The notes below the pieces were generated by a model, which saw only the letters and a program-made list of their open reading frames with translations, made no database searches and was not told the origin of the DNA. Of a stretch of 64,000 nucleotides of DNA, positions 18,476 through 27,648 are shown one piece after another. The stretch is from NCBI RefSeq assembly GCF_900177725.1, contig NZ_FXAT01000019.1, positions 57,339 to 121,338 of the forward strand, given 5' to 3'. Positions within the stretch are counted from its first letter, which is position 1; each line of letters opens with the position of its first letter. Origin of the DNA: Paraburkholderia susongensis. Lineage in GTDB: Bacteria; Pseudomonadota; Gammaproteobacteria; Burkholderiales; Burkholderiaceae. A program made the position numbers and the translations under genes.

Positions 18476-21400
18476 TACGCATTGGACTGCGAGTCATCGT
18501 GGGGTGTCTGCTCGCGTTGACGATATGGTGGATTGGGCCGCTACTGTTGATCGGTACGTTTCGCCCGTTTGGCTGGCTGCTGATGCGTCAGGTGCTGGTT
18601 GGCCTGATTTTATTCTGGGGCTTCTGGCCGCTTCTCGTGCGACTCCGGGGTCGCCTGTTTATGAGTTCCCGCCGGGTGCCACCGCTGACTCGTGCGAAGC
18701 AGGCTGACACATCGGACGCCATCACGTTGCAGGTGAAGGATTTCGACCGGCAGCTCGCACGACAATGGCTCAAGCGGTACCCGGGTTGGCGCGCGCGCTG
18801 GTTCGGCCTGCGCAACGGCGCGCATCGCGCCGAATTGCCGTGGCTCCTCGTGCTTGGTGCTGCCGGCAGCGGCAAGACGACGCTTATACGCCGCGGCAAT
18901 GCCACTGCGAGCACGGATGGTGACGGCGCGTCGACGGACTACACGTCCGACACCAGCCACACCAACACCTGCCACTTCTGGCGGCTGGACAACGCGATCT
19001 GGATTGACGTCAATGGCGCCTGGCTCGAGCCAGGCGGGGCGCTGTCGTCCGATGCCTCTCCAGGCTGGCAACACCTACTCAAGGCATTGGCAAAACTCAA
19101 GCGCCGTCCGCCGATCGACAATCTCGCCATCTGCGTGGATGCGGACTGGCTGCTGCACGCCAACTTCGAGCAACGCAAAGCACTGAGCGATTCGATGCGG
19201 GAACGGCTGGCAGACGTGGCTGACCACTTCGATCAGAAGATGGCAATCCACGTTCTGGTGACAAGTCTGGACAAGGTACCGGGTGCCCTACCGTTTCTGA
19301 ACTGCCTCGACGAAAGCGCTCTGGAAAAGGGTATCGGCTTCAGCCTCCCGTTGCCCGGGACAACTGAAATGCACGCGGTCACTGTTGACCAACTGCGGCA
19401 GATCATGGCACAGCTCGAGGCCCACATTCAGCAGCACATTCAGCTATTTTCGCCACATAGCGGCGATGCGCGGACGAATGTCGCACTCCTCGAATTTACC
19501 GAAGCGATGTCTGTGTTACGCGAACGTCTGCTGGACGTAATGAGTCGCTGCGTAGTCGGAAACGTCGCCAGCGAGTCGTGTGTCGTGCGTGGTGCGTGGC
19601 TCGGTACCTCGGTCGATCTTACGGCGGACCGATGCGCGACATTCTGGGAGGGCCCGGACGAGCACCAGGAGATCCGCCGTCTCGCGACACTATGGCGAAC
19701 CCCGCTCGCGCAGATGAAGTCAGAGCGCGGCCTCGTTTCCAGCCAGGCACCACTCACACCAAAAGCCAGGGTGTGGCGACTGATACGCTGGTCTCTGTGT
19801 GGATCACTCGCAACGTGTCTACTGGTCGCGCTGACGTGGGCCTATCTGAACGAGCGTAACTATATCGACGCCGAACGGGCCGGCTTCGCCGAAAGCACAC
19901 GGCTTGCGGAGGCGGCGTCAGCTGGCGGTTCGTCCGGAACTGCAATGATCGATGTGCTAGCCCAGATGCGCTATGCGAGGGATAACATCGACGAGGAACC
20001 GTGGCTCGGCTATTTCCCGTTCTTCGAGCATCGCAGAATCGAGAACACCTCAAAGGAAACCTACCGGAAACATCTGCGCAATACGCTGATGCCCGAGGTC
20101 TACAACTATGTGCGGCAAACGCTCACAACCGAATTGCGCAGTGACGCGGGCAACCCGTACACCACGCTCAAGATCTACCTGATGCTCGCGCATCCGGACA
20201 AACGTGATCCGGACGCCATCATCCGATGGATGCGGCCGCGCTGGAAGCAGTTGATGGGCAGCGCGTACGATGCAGAAGATCAGACCGACTATGAAGATCA
20301 TCTGCGGGCTCTGTTCCTCGCGAAGGATATTCCGGGGACTCCGCAGGACAATAGCCTGGTTCGCGAAGCACGGGAGCGCGCCGCAAAGGTACCGACGGTC
20401 GCCCGAGTCATCGACAGGATCGAGGACGAAGGTCTACCCGATTCGATCGAACCGGTTTCGCTCGCGCGGGCCGGCGGCTTTGGCGCAGCCGCCAGCCTGC
20501 GGTTGCGCGACGGCGTGGCGCAGACGGACCCGGTCATTCCGGGCTGGTACACGCGAGCAGGCTATTTCGACGTGTTTCGCCCCAAGCTGCGCGGCGCGGT
20601 CAGGGACGTCATGCAGGAAGAAAGTTGGGTTCTGCGCGATCAACCTCTCTCGGGCAACACGTTCGAGCAGGAGCGCGCCGTCCAGGATCTCTACGATGCA
20701 ACGCAATCACAATTTCTGCAGGACTACATTCGTCACTGGCAGGTATTTCTCAACAACGTCACGGTGCGTAGCTATAGCGGACTCGCAGACGCTTCGCAGA
20801 TTGCCGCGTCGATGATGGAAGCACAGTCACCACTTGCTCAGCTCATGCGTTTCGCTGGCCGCGAGACCACGCTTGCCGGAAACTTCGAAGGTGGCGTGGC
20901 CGGCTGGCTCGATAGTCAGCGCACCAACGTCGACAAAAGCAAACGTGCGATTATCGGTGAGATTACGGGTGAGCGGACCAATTTGCGCTCGAGGCACGAA
21001 CAGGTTGTCGACGATTATTTTGACCCGGTAAGGCGCATCGCATTACAAATCGACCAGGCGGTGGCCTCGACTGGCGGCTCCAACCCGCTAAACCGGCTGT
21101 TCGATCCGCTATACCGGCAACTGACGTTGGTCAACGGCGCGATGCTGGCAGGTCAAATCTTGCCCCAATACGACGCGTTCGCGCGTATGCGTGCCGACGC
21201 AGCTCTCCAGCCTGAACCGATACGCGGCATCATGCTTGATCTGGTGAACGGCGGCAGCAGCATGGCGGTCAGCAAGTCCGCCGCCATGCTGTCGCGGACC
21301 GCTGCTGGCGCGACGCGTGCCGTCTGCAATCAGGGTTTGATGACGAAATATCCGTTCAGACGATCCGCGTCAGCTGAAATCGGCGTGCAAAACTTCGAAG

Positions 21401-21981
21401 CGCTGTTCAGTCCGCAGGGAGAACTCGCGAAAAATTTTCAAGACCAACTAGCCACCTACGTCGACACCTCGCGCTCTCCGTGGCAGGCGATGCGTGTCGA
21501 TGGACGTACAGCTCCACTGATCAGCGCGGAAGTCCTCCGTGCTTACGAGGCTGCCGATCACATTCGCACCGCCATGCTCGACGAGCAAGGCAAATTGCGT
21601 GTCAGCGTCATGATCGGCATTACGGACATGGATCCACAAATCGCCGAGGCTCAGCTCGACGTCGGCACAACGAGCCTGCACTACGCTCACGGCAGTGTCG
21701 AAACGCGCCGGGCGGACTGGGCAGCAAACAGCAGTAGCGGACAGGTTCGCGTCAGCCTGTTCCTGCGTTCGGTTGACGGACATACCGCGAACATCAGGTT
21801 CGATGGGCCGTGGGCTCTTTTCCGATTCTTCGATTCCGGTCGGCAGAGCGGAGTATCCGCCGACCGTAGAGAGACCGTGCACGACACTTCGCTTGGTGCC
21901 GTGCACGTCGAATGGCAGGCGCTGACAACGCCGGCCCCCCTGTGGTCCAACCTGTTGGACTCATTCCGCTGCCCTCGCTGA
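18472..21981 (+). CDS. tssM: TssM, type VI secretion membrane complex ATP-binding protein (IcmF)
   Basis: 1169 aa from GTG 18472, whose last two bases lie in the TGA of tssL (GTGA overlap); the ATG at 18424 lies inside tssL and is less likely. Two N-terminal membrane helices (VIVGCLLALTIWWIGPLLLI and LVGLILFWGFWPLLV) precede a cytoplasmic NTPase domain with an intact Walker A, GAAGSGKTTLI, near residue 129. A third helix lies at about 439-458 (LCGSLATCLLVALTWAYL). The long periplasmic part includes the IcmF-related and C-terminal DUF1215-type regions (IRFDGPWALFRFFDSGR close to the end). It forms the trans-envelope channel with TssJ and TssL. Confidence 0.95.
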   Translation: MIRIGLRVIVGCLLALTIWWIGPLLLIGTFRPFGWLLMRQVLVGLILFWGFWPLLVRLRGRLFMSSRRVPPLTRAKQADTSDAITLQVKDFDRQLARQWLKRYPGWRARWFGLRNGAHRAELPWLLVLGAAGSGKTTLIRRGNATASTDGDGASTDYTSDTSHTNTCHFWRLDNAIWIDVNGAWLEPGGALSSDASPGWQHLLKALAKLKRRPPIDNLAICVDADWLLHANFEQRKALSDSMRERLADVADHFDQKMAIHVLVTSLDKVPGALPFLNCLDESALEKGIGFSLPLPGTTEMHAVTVDQLRQIMAQLEAHIQQHIQLFSPHSGDARTNVALLEFTEAMSVLRERLLDVMSRCVVGNVASESCVVRGAWLGTSVDLTADRCATFWEGPDEHQEIRRLATLWRTPLAQMKSERGLVSSQAPLTPKARVWRLIRWSLCGSLATCLLVALTWAYLNERNYIDAERAGFAESTRLAEAASAGGSSGTAMIDVLAQMRYARDNIDEEPWLGYFPFFEHRRIENTSKETYRKHLRNTLMPEVYNYVRQTLTTELRSDAGNPYTTLKIYLMLAHPDKRDPDAIIRWMRPRWKQLMGSAYDAEDQTDYEDHLRALFLAKDIPGTPQDNSLVREARERAAKVPTVARVIDRIEDEGLPDSIEPVSLARAGGFGAAASLRLRDGVAQTDPVIPGWYTRAGYFDVFRPKLRGAVRDVMQEESWVLRDQPLSGNTFEQERAVQDLYDATQSQFLQDYIRHWQVFLNNVTVRSYSGLADASQIAASMMEAQSPLAQLMRFAGRETTLAGNFEGGVAGWLDSQRTNVDKSKRAIIGEITGERTNLRSRHEQVVDDYFDPVRRIALQIDQAVASTGGSNPLNRLFDPLYRQLTLVNGAMLAGQILPQYDAFARMRADAALQPEPIRGIMLDLVNGGSSMAVSKSAAMLSRTAAGATRAVCNQGLMTKYPFRRSASAEIGVQNFEALFSPQGELAKNFQDQLATYVDTSRSPWQAMRVDGRTAPLISAEVLRAYEAADHIRTAMLDEQGKLRVSVMIGITDMDPQIAEAQLDVGTTSLHYAHGSVETRRADWAANSSSGQVRVSLFLRSVDGHTANIRFDGPWALFRFFDSGRQSGVSADRRETVHDTSLGAVHVEWQALTTPAPLWSNLLDSFRCPR

Positions 21982-22016
21982 AAAGCGTAAATAACTCATC
22001 TCAAGAGGCCTGAATC

Positions 22017-22373
22017 ATGATCGACCCGAAGGAAATATTCGCAGCCATTCAGCAAGCCCACCAACTTTCACAAAATGCGGGCAACTCGATGTCCCAACCG
22101 TTTCTGGATCATGTGATGTCGCGCGATATTCAGTCAGGGGAAAACGCATCGCAGATTACGGACGGTGTCAATAAGGCGTGCAGTGACATGCTGGCCCAGA
22201 TGGGCACCGTGAAAGATTCCCTGATGAATCAGCTGGCTGCCGTTCAGGACAAGCAGCGCCGCGAAAAATCATACGACTTCCAGCCCGATATCAACGACTT
22301 GCGTCCCACTGACGCCCAAGGCTGGCCAAAAGAGCTTAGTGACGAGTTCTTCAAGCCGTTTTTCGGCAAATAA
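22017..22373 (+). CDS. Unknown small protein in the type VI cluster, 118 aa
   Basis: Starts MIDPKEIFAAIQQAHQLSQN after a clear AAGAGG site, 35 bases after tssM. It is predicted soluble and mainly helical, with no signal peptide and no cysteines in pairs. The middle (GVNKACSDMLAQMGTVKDSL then MNQLAAVQDKQRREKS) looks like an amphipathic or coiled-coil stretch. The end PKELSDEFFKPFFGK is compact and Phe-rich. I do not recognise the family. Position between tssM and tssA on the same strand suggests co-expression with the apparatus; a chaperone, regulator or small cargo role are all possible. Confidence 0.75.
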   Translation: MIDPKEIFAAIQQAHQLSQNAGNSMSQPFLDHVMSRDIQSGENASQITDGVNKACSDMLAQMGTVKDSLMNQLAAVQDKQRREKSYDFQPDINDLRPTDAQGWPKELSDEFFKPFFGK

Positions 22374-22394
22374 CGAGCGCATGGAAGACCTGCC

Positions 22395-22454
22395 GGACAG
22401 CAGGAGGTGTCGTCTCCCGACACTCCCCGCCATCTCCCTGCGCGCCTGCTGTCC
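22395..22454 (+). promoter_or_regulatory. Nested stem-loops in the leader of the SapC-family gene
   Basis: A 10-bp perfect outer stem, GGACAGCAGG (22395-22404) with CCTGCTGTCC (22445-22454), encloses a 6-bp inner stem GTGTCG/CGACAC (22407-22412 and 22418-22423). The outer stem ends 15 bases before the SapC ATG, just ahead of its weak binding site. It has no T-run, so a translational or processing role is more likely than termination. This is inferred from sequence only. Confidence 0.45.
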
Positions 22455-22469
22455 CATTCGAGAATCATC

Positions 22470-23213
22470 ATGATCCACTCTGGCTTGCACAAAAACCTGC
22501 TTCCCATCGTTGCCGAACAGCACAAGACTTTGCGCTGCCCAACGGACGTCAACACCGCTGAGTTCGTGCGGAATATCAACGTGATGTGCCTGATCGGATC
22601 TGAATTCGGTGCGGCATGTAAGGAATTTCCCATTCTATTCATTCCATCACAGAGTGCCGACACCGAGAAGCCGCAAGTGGTACCCGTCGCCGTCATGGGA
22701 TTACAGGACGGAGAGAACCTGTTCGTCTCCACCGATGCCGACGGCCGCGCACAATGGGGAGCTCGCTATATGCCGGCACTCGTGCGGTTTTATCCATTCG
22801 GCGTCACAGCGCTGAAAGGTCAGCGCTGGGCCTTGTGCGTCGACGATGCATGGGAGGGCTGGGCGCGAGGCGAAGGCGAGAGCCTGTTCGATGAACATGT
22901 GCAACCTACGGCGTTTCTTCAGGACCGCTTTAAGCATGGCGAAAGCCTGCATAACGAAGCGACGCTGACGGTAGAAGCCTGCAGCAAACTGCACGAGATG
23001 CGACTGCTTCATGAAAGAGTATTCAATGTCACGACCCGCGATGGACAGAGCTATTCGATCGGAGGCTTCTATGCCGTCGATCAGGAACGGCTTGCCTCGT
23101 TGTCGCGCTCGGAAGTAGCTGACCTCTTTCGTAGCGGTCAGATGGGCATGATCATGGCTCACCAGATTTCGCTCGACAACCTTGGCGTTCTTGCGGAAAG
23201 GCGCTGGGAATAG
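22470..23213 (+). CDS. SapC-family protein
   Basis: 247 aa from ATG 22470 (the upstream in-frame start at 22407 lies within the stem-loop region). Recognisable SapC-family pattern: an initial hydrophobic-poor segment, AEFVRNINVMCLIGSEFGAA, EFPILFIPS, VPVAVMGLQDGENLFVSTDA, YMPALVRFYPFGV, RWALCVDD, then EGESLFDEHVQPTAFLQDRF and the C-terminal SIGGFYAVDQERLASLSRSE with MIMAHQISLDNLGVLAERR. The family was named from S-layer or peptide transport operons; its biochemical role is not established. It is not a standard Tss component. Its location between tssM and tssA, behind an unknown 118-aa gene, is unusual. Confidence 0.85.
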   Translation: MIHSGLHKNLLPIVAEQHKTLRCPTDVNTAEFVRNINVMCLIGSEFGAACKEFPILFIPSQSADTEKPQVVPVAVMGLQDGENLFVSTDADGRAQWGARYMPALVRFYPFGVTALKGQRWALCVDDAWEGWARGEGESLFDEHVQPTAFLQDRFKHGESLHNEATLTVEACSKLHEMRLLHERVFNVTTRDGQSYSIGGFYAVDQERLASLSRSEVADLFRSGQMGMIMAHQISLDNLGVLAERRWE

Positions 23214-23401
23214 TCGACACGGAACGACCGAAGTTGACGAAAGGTGACATATCGAAAATTGACGCTTTCTAGAATCAATATCGCATGGACATCTTTCGCT
23301 CGATGGTCAAGTGGATGCGTTCTTGATTTTTTCGCTGCTCACCGTGCGCTATGGATCACGACGCCAGATGTCATCCCGTTCTGTAGATTGATTGCGATAT
23401 C

Positions 23402-24304
23402 ATGGAGTCGACAGTGTCCCCCATCGAACAATCGGATCTGTTCCAGCAGCTCGATGCCGCCATCAATCGCCACGATTCGGATGGCGACGGCCCCCTACGA
23501 AAGGGCGAGGAAATCTTCAGCTGGATCTGGGTGCAGAACGCCTGCAGGATGCTGATGACCCAATACGCCGATTGTCGGGTTGGAATCTGGCAATTGCGCG
23601 CCATGATCGCGACCCAAGGTCTGGCGGGCGCGGCGCAAGGCGCAAAGGACATTGTGCGGCTGCTGAATTTGCCAGCCGAGCAACTCACTCCCAAAGCGAT
23701 GGAGGATGAATCTTCCACAATCGCTCTGGCAATTCCGCTCAGCTGGTTAAGTGGACGCATGTTGATCGAGTTGCTGCAGCAGAGCCCAGCAGTTTCCGTG
23801 AAAGATATTCCGCTGGGTACCCTGCTTGCCTCGCAAGCGGAGGTGAACGATCTCCATCCCGCTCAACTCGCCTCGGTACGTGCGTGTCTGGAGAGCGTGC
23901 GCCACGATCTGGCAGTGATCCGGGATTTCGTCAATGGCAGCGAGACAGAGTGGCCACAGGACCCTGGTGCCACGATCGAATGGATCGAAAGCGCCCTCCT
24001 CGTGCTTCCCGATGTCCAGTCCGTGAGAGAAGCCGCGACGGCATCCGTACCCTCATCGTCCTATTCCGATCCCGAATATCCTGCTATTGCGGCGCCAGCG
24101 AAAATCGTCTCGCGCGGGCAGGTCGAGACCGCCCTTGATGCAATCGAGCACTATTACCGCATCCATGAGCCCGGGCATCCCGCACCTGTTTTCATCCGGC
24201 GGCTAAAAAGAATGGTCCATCAGCCCTTCGAAAACTTGTTGAAGGAACTTTTTGCTAATCATCAGCAATTGCTCTCCCAGATCGAAGCGCCACCCGGAAA
24301 CTAG
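23402..24304 (+). CDS. tssA: TssA, type VI secretion cap/priming protein
   Basis: 300 aa. TssA primes and caps the growing tail. The N-terminal part (GPLRKGEEIFSWIWVQNACR, GIWQLRAMIATQG) is an ImpA-like region of the short type, followed by a linker. The C-terminus has the family's SRGQVETALDAIEHYYRIHE PGHPAPVFIRRLKRMV pattern (Y-Y-R-x-x-E-P-x-x-P) and ends in LLKELFANHQQLLSQ. Two starts are possible: ATG 23402 without a clear binding site, or GTG 23414, which has GGAG six bases upstream. A 188-base gap separates it from the SapC gene, so a separate promoter is possible. Confidence 0.85.
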   Translation: MESTVSPIEQSDLFQQLDAAINRHDSDGDGPLRKGEEIFSWIWVQNACRMLMTQYADCRVGIWQLRAMIATQGLAGAAQGAKDIVRLLNLPAEQLTPKAMEDESSTIALAIPLSWLSGRMLIELLQQSPAVSVKDIPLGTLLASQAEVNDLHPAQLASVRACLESVRHDLAVIRDFVNGSETEWPQDPGATIEWIESALLVLPDVQSVREAATASVPSSSYSDPEYPAIAAPAKIVSRGQVETALDAIEHYYRIHEPGHPAPVFIRRLKRMVHQPFENLLKELFANHQQLLSQIEAPPGN

Positions 24305-24333
24305 GCTTGATCTATCAATACAGGAAAACCGCC

Positions 24334-24876
24334 ATGCCCCGTCAAAGCGATGCACAGAAGTTCATCGGTAAGAGTCGCGCCCCGCGCGTACAGATTGAGT
24401 ACGACGTTGAAGTTTACGGCGCACAGAAAAAAGTGGAGTTGCCATTCGTAGTCGGTGTAATGTCCGATCTCTCAGGTGACAACAGCGATAGTCGGGTTTC
24501 TCTGGAGAACCGTGAATTCGAATCGTTCAGTGTCGAGAACTTCGACGAGCGAATGACCGAAATCGAACCGACACTGCGCGCGAATGTTCCGAATGTACTC
24601 ACCAACGATGGCACGCTACTCGATCTTGATCTGAAGTTTCGTTCGATGGCCGACTTCGAACCGGGTTCCGTAGTTCAACGCGTCCCCGAACTGGCTAGGT
24701 TGCTGGAAGCTCGCAACAGGCTGACAGAACTGATTTCCTACATGGACGGCAAGATTTCCGCCGAGTCGGTCATCGAAGAGTTGCTGAAACGCACGACGGC
24801 CGATGAGGTTAGTGGCACGACTTCGCACGTCGACGATGCGGCGCATCAGCCAGGACAAGTAGGAGACCAGAAATGA
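24334..24876 (+). CDS. tssB: TssB, contractile sheath small subunit
   Basis: 180 aa. TssB and TssC form the contractile sheath. The ATG at 24334 has AGGAAA seven bases before it; a TTG at 24307 is in frame but has no site and overlaps the region directly after tssA. Family marks: SDAQKFIGKSRAPRVQIEYD, ELPFVVGVMSDLSGDN, FESFSVENFDERMTEIEPTL, DLKFRSMADFEPGSVVQRVP and the C-terminal helix ISAESVIEELLK. Its TGA overlaps the tssC ATG. Confidence 0.97.
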   Translation: MPRQSDAQKFIGKSRAPRVQIEYDVEVYGAQKKVELPFVVGVMSDLSGDNSDSRVSLENREFESFSVENFDERMTEIEPTLRANVPNVLTNDGTLLDLDLKFRSMADFEPGSVVQRVPELARLLEARNRLTELISYMDGKISAESVIEELLKRTTADEVSGTTSHVDDAAHQPGQVGDQK

Positions 24877-26396
24877 CGATGCAAGCAACTATTACCGCCT
24901 CAACAGCGGGTACGGATGGTGAGCAGCGCGAGGTACAGGGCGATGGCGAACTACGCGATATTCTGAAACGTTCGTTCCGCCCGCGTACGGAGGAAGCCGT
25001 GGACGCCGTGCAGAAGGCCGTCGAAGCACTTCTGCAATACGCTCGCGGAAAGAAGGTTGCCGTTCACGCCGATGTGGTTCAGACGATCACCTCGCTGGTT
25101 GCTGAACTCGACGCCAAGATTTCGGACCAGCTTACCGTCATCTTGCATCATAAGGGCTTTCAAAAGCTCGAAGGTACATGGAGAGGCCTGCATCATCTCG
25201 TCTACAACACCGACACCAGTGCGAATCTGAAGATCCGCGTGCTCAACGTCGGCAAGCGGGAATTGCATCGTACCTTGAAGCGTTATAGTGGGGTGGTCTG
25301 GGACCAAAGTCCGATCTTCAAGAAAATATACGAAGCCGAATTTGGTCAATTCGGTGGCGAACCATTCGGTTGTCTCGTCGGCGACTACGAATTCAACCAT
25401 GGTCACGAAGACGTAGCGCTGCTCACGGAAATCTCGCGTATCGCATCCGCGGCGCACGCACCGTTCATTTCGGCCGCGGCACCCTCGATCATGCAGATGG
25501 ACAGTTGGTCGGAATTATCGAATCCGCGTGAGATCTCTAAAATTTTCACGGCTGTCGAGTATTCCGGATGGCGCCGCCTGCGCGAAAGCAACGAATCTCG
25601 TTACGTTGTCCTAACCATGCCACGCTTTCTCGCCCGTCTGCCGTACGGACGAGATATCAATCCCATTGAAGAATTTGCGTTTGAAGAACGCACGAACGCT
25701 GCGAGCGACCAGGATTTTTGCTGGGCAAACTCAGCCTATGCGATGGCAGCCAACATCACCAACGCATTTCATCTGTATGGCTGGTGCACCAAAATTCGAG
25801 GCGTCGAGTCCGGCGGTGCGGTATCCCTGCTGCCGCGCTTTACGTTCAGCAGCGATAATCAGGTTGGTGTGAATCAGTTTTACTGCCCTACGGAAATCGC
25901 GATTTCGGACCGGCGCGAACATGAACTGTCGGAATCGGGTTTCCTGCCACTCGTGTACCGGAAGAACACTGACATGGCGGCCTTCATCGGCGCGCAGACG
26001 TTGCACAAACCGGCAATCTACGAAGATGGGGATGCGACGGCAAACGCCAATCTGTCTTCGCGCCTGCCTTATATCTTCGCATCGTGTCGTTTTGCGCACT
26101 ATCTCAAATGCATCGTCCGCGACAAGGTGGGCTCATTCAAGTCAAGGGAAGAAACCCAGCGCTGGCTCAACGACTGGATCATGAAATACGTCGATGGGGA
26201 CCCCTCCATTTCCAGCGACGCGACCAAGGCGCGTCGCCCCCTATCGGCAGCCGAGGTCATTGTCACCGACAACCCGGATCAGCCGGGCTATTACCGCGCA
26301 CAGTTCTTTTTGCGTCCGCATTATCAGCTAGAGGGTTTAACCGTGTCTCTCCGGCTGGTGTCCAAGCTCCCGTCGAGCAAGGAAACCACGACGTGA
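24873..26396 (+). CDS. tssC: TssC, contractile sheath large subunit
   Basis: 507 aa, normal for the family. Recognised by FQKLEGTWRGLHHLVYNTDT, YEAEFGQFGGEPFGCLVGDY, APFISAAAPSIMQMDSWSEL, FLARLPYGRDINPIEEFAFE, WANSAYAMAANITNAFHLYG and the C-terminal YRAQFFLRPHYQLEGLTVSL RLVSKLPS. The N-terminal 30 residues (ITASTAGTDGEQREVQGD) are variable, as usual. It starts at ATG 24873 overlapping tssB (ATGA). An ATG two codons later (24879) is an alternative. Confidence 0.97.
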   Translation: MTMQATITASTAGTDGEQREVQGDGELRDILKRSFRPRTEEAVDAVQKAVEALLQYARGKKVAVHADVVQTITSLVAELDAKISDQLTVILHHKGFQKLEGTWRGLHHLVYNTDTSANLKIRVLNVGKRELHRTLKRYSGVVWDQSPIFKKIYEAEFGQFGGEPFGCLVGDYEFNHGHEDVALLTEISRIASAAHAPFISAAAPSIMQMDSWSELSNPREISKIFTAVEYSGWRRLRESNESRYVVLTMPRFLARLPYGRDINPIEEFAFEERTNAASDQDFCWANSAYAMAANITNAFHLYGWCTKIRGVESGGAVSLLPRFTFSSDNQVGVNQFYCPTEIAISDRREHELSESGFLPLVYRKNTDMAAFIGAQTLHKPAIYEDGDATANANLSSRLPYIFASCRFAHYLKCIVRDKVGSFKSREETQRWLNDWIMKYVDGDPSISSDATKARRPLSAAEVIVTDNPDQPGYYRAQFFLRPHYQLEGLTVSLRLVSKLPSSKETTT

Positions 26397-26525
26397 GTCT
26401 GGTGTGATCAAGCCATAAACGGCGACATCGGACTGCTCCGTTCGCGGATGGGGTCCGTTGATCTCCAGCGCAGGCAGGAACACAGATCTCTACCGAACAC
26501 ATGGTTCTTACAGGAGCGGTAAAAA

Positions 26526-27077
26526 GTGAGCACGAATGACTCCAGCAAGGCATTAGTTGACTATTTTCTGTACATCGATGGTGTACAGGGCGAATCACAG
26601 GATGTGAACCATGCCGGTCTGATCCAGTTGACGTCGTGGCAATGGGCGGAAGAAAACTCGGGGCGTTGGGGTTTCGGCAGTGGTGGCGGCGCCGGCAAGG
26701 TCGAAATGAAGGACTTCGAGTTCAGGATGGTGACCAACAAGGCGTCGCCGAAGCTGTTCGTAATGTGCGCGACCGGCGCGCACATCGCCCAAGCGAAGCT
26801 GATCTGTTGCAAGTCCGGCGGCGGGTCGGTGGCGAAGGACTTCCTGACCGTGACCTTCAGCAACTGTCTCATTTCGTCATTTCGCACGGTCGGAAATCTG
26901 CCGCTTCCCGGCGCTGACGCGAACACGCTCGGTACAGGGGCGCAGGTGCTTCCGGTCGACGAGATCAAGATCAACTTTGCGCGTATTCAGGTCGAGTACC
27001 ACGAGCAGCTCAATGACGGATCGTTGGGTCCTGCCATCACCGCAGGTTATGACCTTCAGCTCAATCAATCCCTCTAA
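26526..27077 (+). CDS. hcp: Hcp (TssD), inner tube protein
   Basis: 183 aa, the longer Hcp type common in Burkholderia. Hcp hexamers stack into the secreted tube. The start is GTG 26526 with AGGAGCGG about seven bases before it. Family marks: VDYFLYIDGVQGESQDVNHA, LIQLTSWQWAEENSGRWGFG, an unusual GSGGGAGKVEMKDFEFRM loop, VTNKASPKLFVMCATGAHIA and FSNCLISSFRTVGNLPLPGA. The 129 bases before it and 103 bases after it make it the only gene in this half of the cluster flanked by gaps on both sides, which fits separate high expression. Confidence 0.97.
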   Translation: MSTNDSSKALVDYFLYIDGVQGESQDVNHAGLIQLTSWQWAEENSGRWGFGSGGGAGKVEMKDFEFRMVTNKASPKLFVMCATGAHIAQAKLICCKSGGGSVAKDFLTVTFSNCLISSFRTVGNLPLPGADANTLGTGAQVLPVDEIKINFARIQVEYHEQLNDGSLGPAITAGYDLQLNQSL

Positions 27078-27104
27078 AGTGGCAATGAACATATAGACGG
27101 ATGA

Positions 27105-27127
27105 GTCCGGCACCTCGCGCGCCGGAC
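27105..27127 (+). terminator. Weak GC hairpin after hcp
   Basis: GTCCGGC (27105-27111) pairs with GCCGGAC (27121-27127) across a nine-base loop, 28 bases after the hcp stop. There is no T-run, so it is more likely to attenuate or to protect the hcp mRNA 3' end than to terminate fully. Confidence 0.4.
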
Positions 27128-27180
27128 CCTACTTTCGTTGTTTCGAATCTCAATCAAGCACCAGAACGGACACGTCACCA

Positions 27181-27648
27181 GTGAACGCCGAACGATTCTT
27201 CAGTAGCCCGCAACTGCTGGACAAGCTGTCGCAAGCGGGGGGTACGATGTTGCACGAAGCCATTCGTCGCGATGTCGTGGCGCTCGTCAACGCGGGCTGC
27301 CGGGGGATGCGTTGGCGCCATGGTGAAGCGGGTCTGGCTCATCTGTCGGTGTTGAACTACGGTATGCCTCCGCTCGCCTTGCAGGGCTCGGAAACGATTA
27401 CGGTCACTGCATTGTGTCTGGCGATACGCAAAAGCATCGTGCAGCACGAGCCCCGGCTCGATCCCCGGAGTCTTAGCGTCGAAATCGAGAACGGAGCAGC
27501 TGAGTGGGGCGTTTCGCGACCCCGCACCGAGTACGTACCACTGCGCATCGGTGCTCATTGCAGTGCCGACGACAGCCGATTCGAGATGATGATGTGGATC
27601 GACACCGTACATGGCCATGCAAGTCTGAGCGCGAGGACCGGTGGATGA
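27181..27648 (+). CDS. tssE: TssE, gp25-like baseplate protein
   Basis: 155 aa from GTG 27181; no strong binding site is seen. TssE corresponds to T4 gp25 and starts sheath assembly. It shows the family's R-R-D-V-x-x-L-V-N (IRRDVVALVNAGCRGMRWRH), LSVLNYGMPPL, ALCLAIRKSIVQHEPRLDPR and SLSVEIEN segments. The E-P-R-L motif is intact. Its TGA overlaps the tssF ATG at 27645. Confidence 0.93.
   Translation: MNAERFFSSPQLLDKLSQAGGTMLHEAIRRDVVALVNAGCRGMRWRHGEAGLAHLSVLNYGMPPLALQGSETITVTALCLAIRKSIVQHEPRLDPRSLSVEIENGAAEWGVSRPRTEYVPLRIGAHCSADDSRFEMMMWIDTVHGHASLSARTGG

Noticed and set aside
24307..24333. TTG start for tssB
   Set aside because: No binding site; ATG 24334 with AGGAAA matches the usual TssB N-terminus.
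26397..26525. Sigma-54 promoter before hcp
   Set aside because: No TGGCAC-N5-TTGCA-like pair with proper GG-GC spacing was found here or before 14557.
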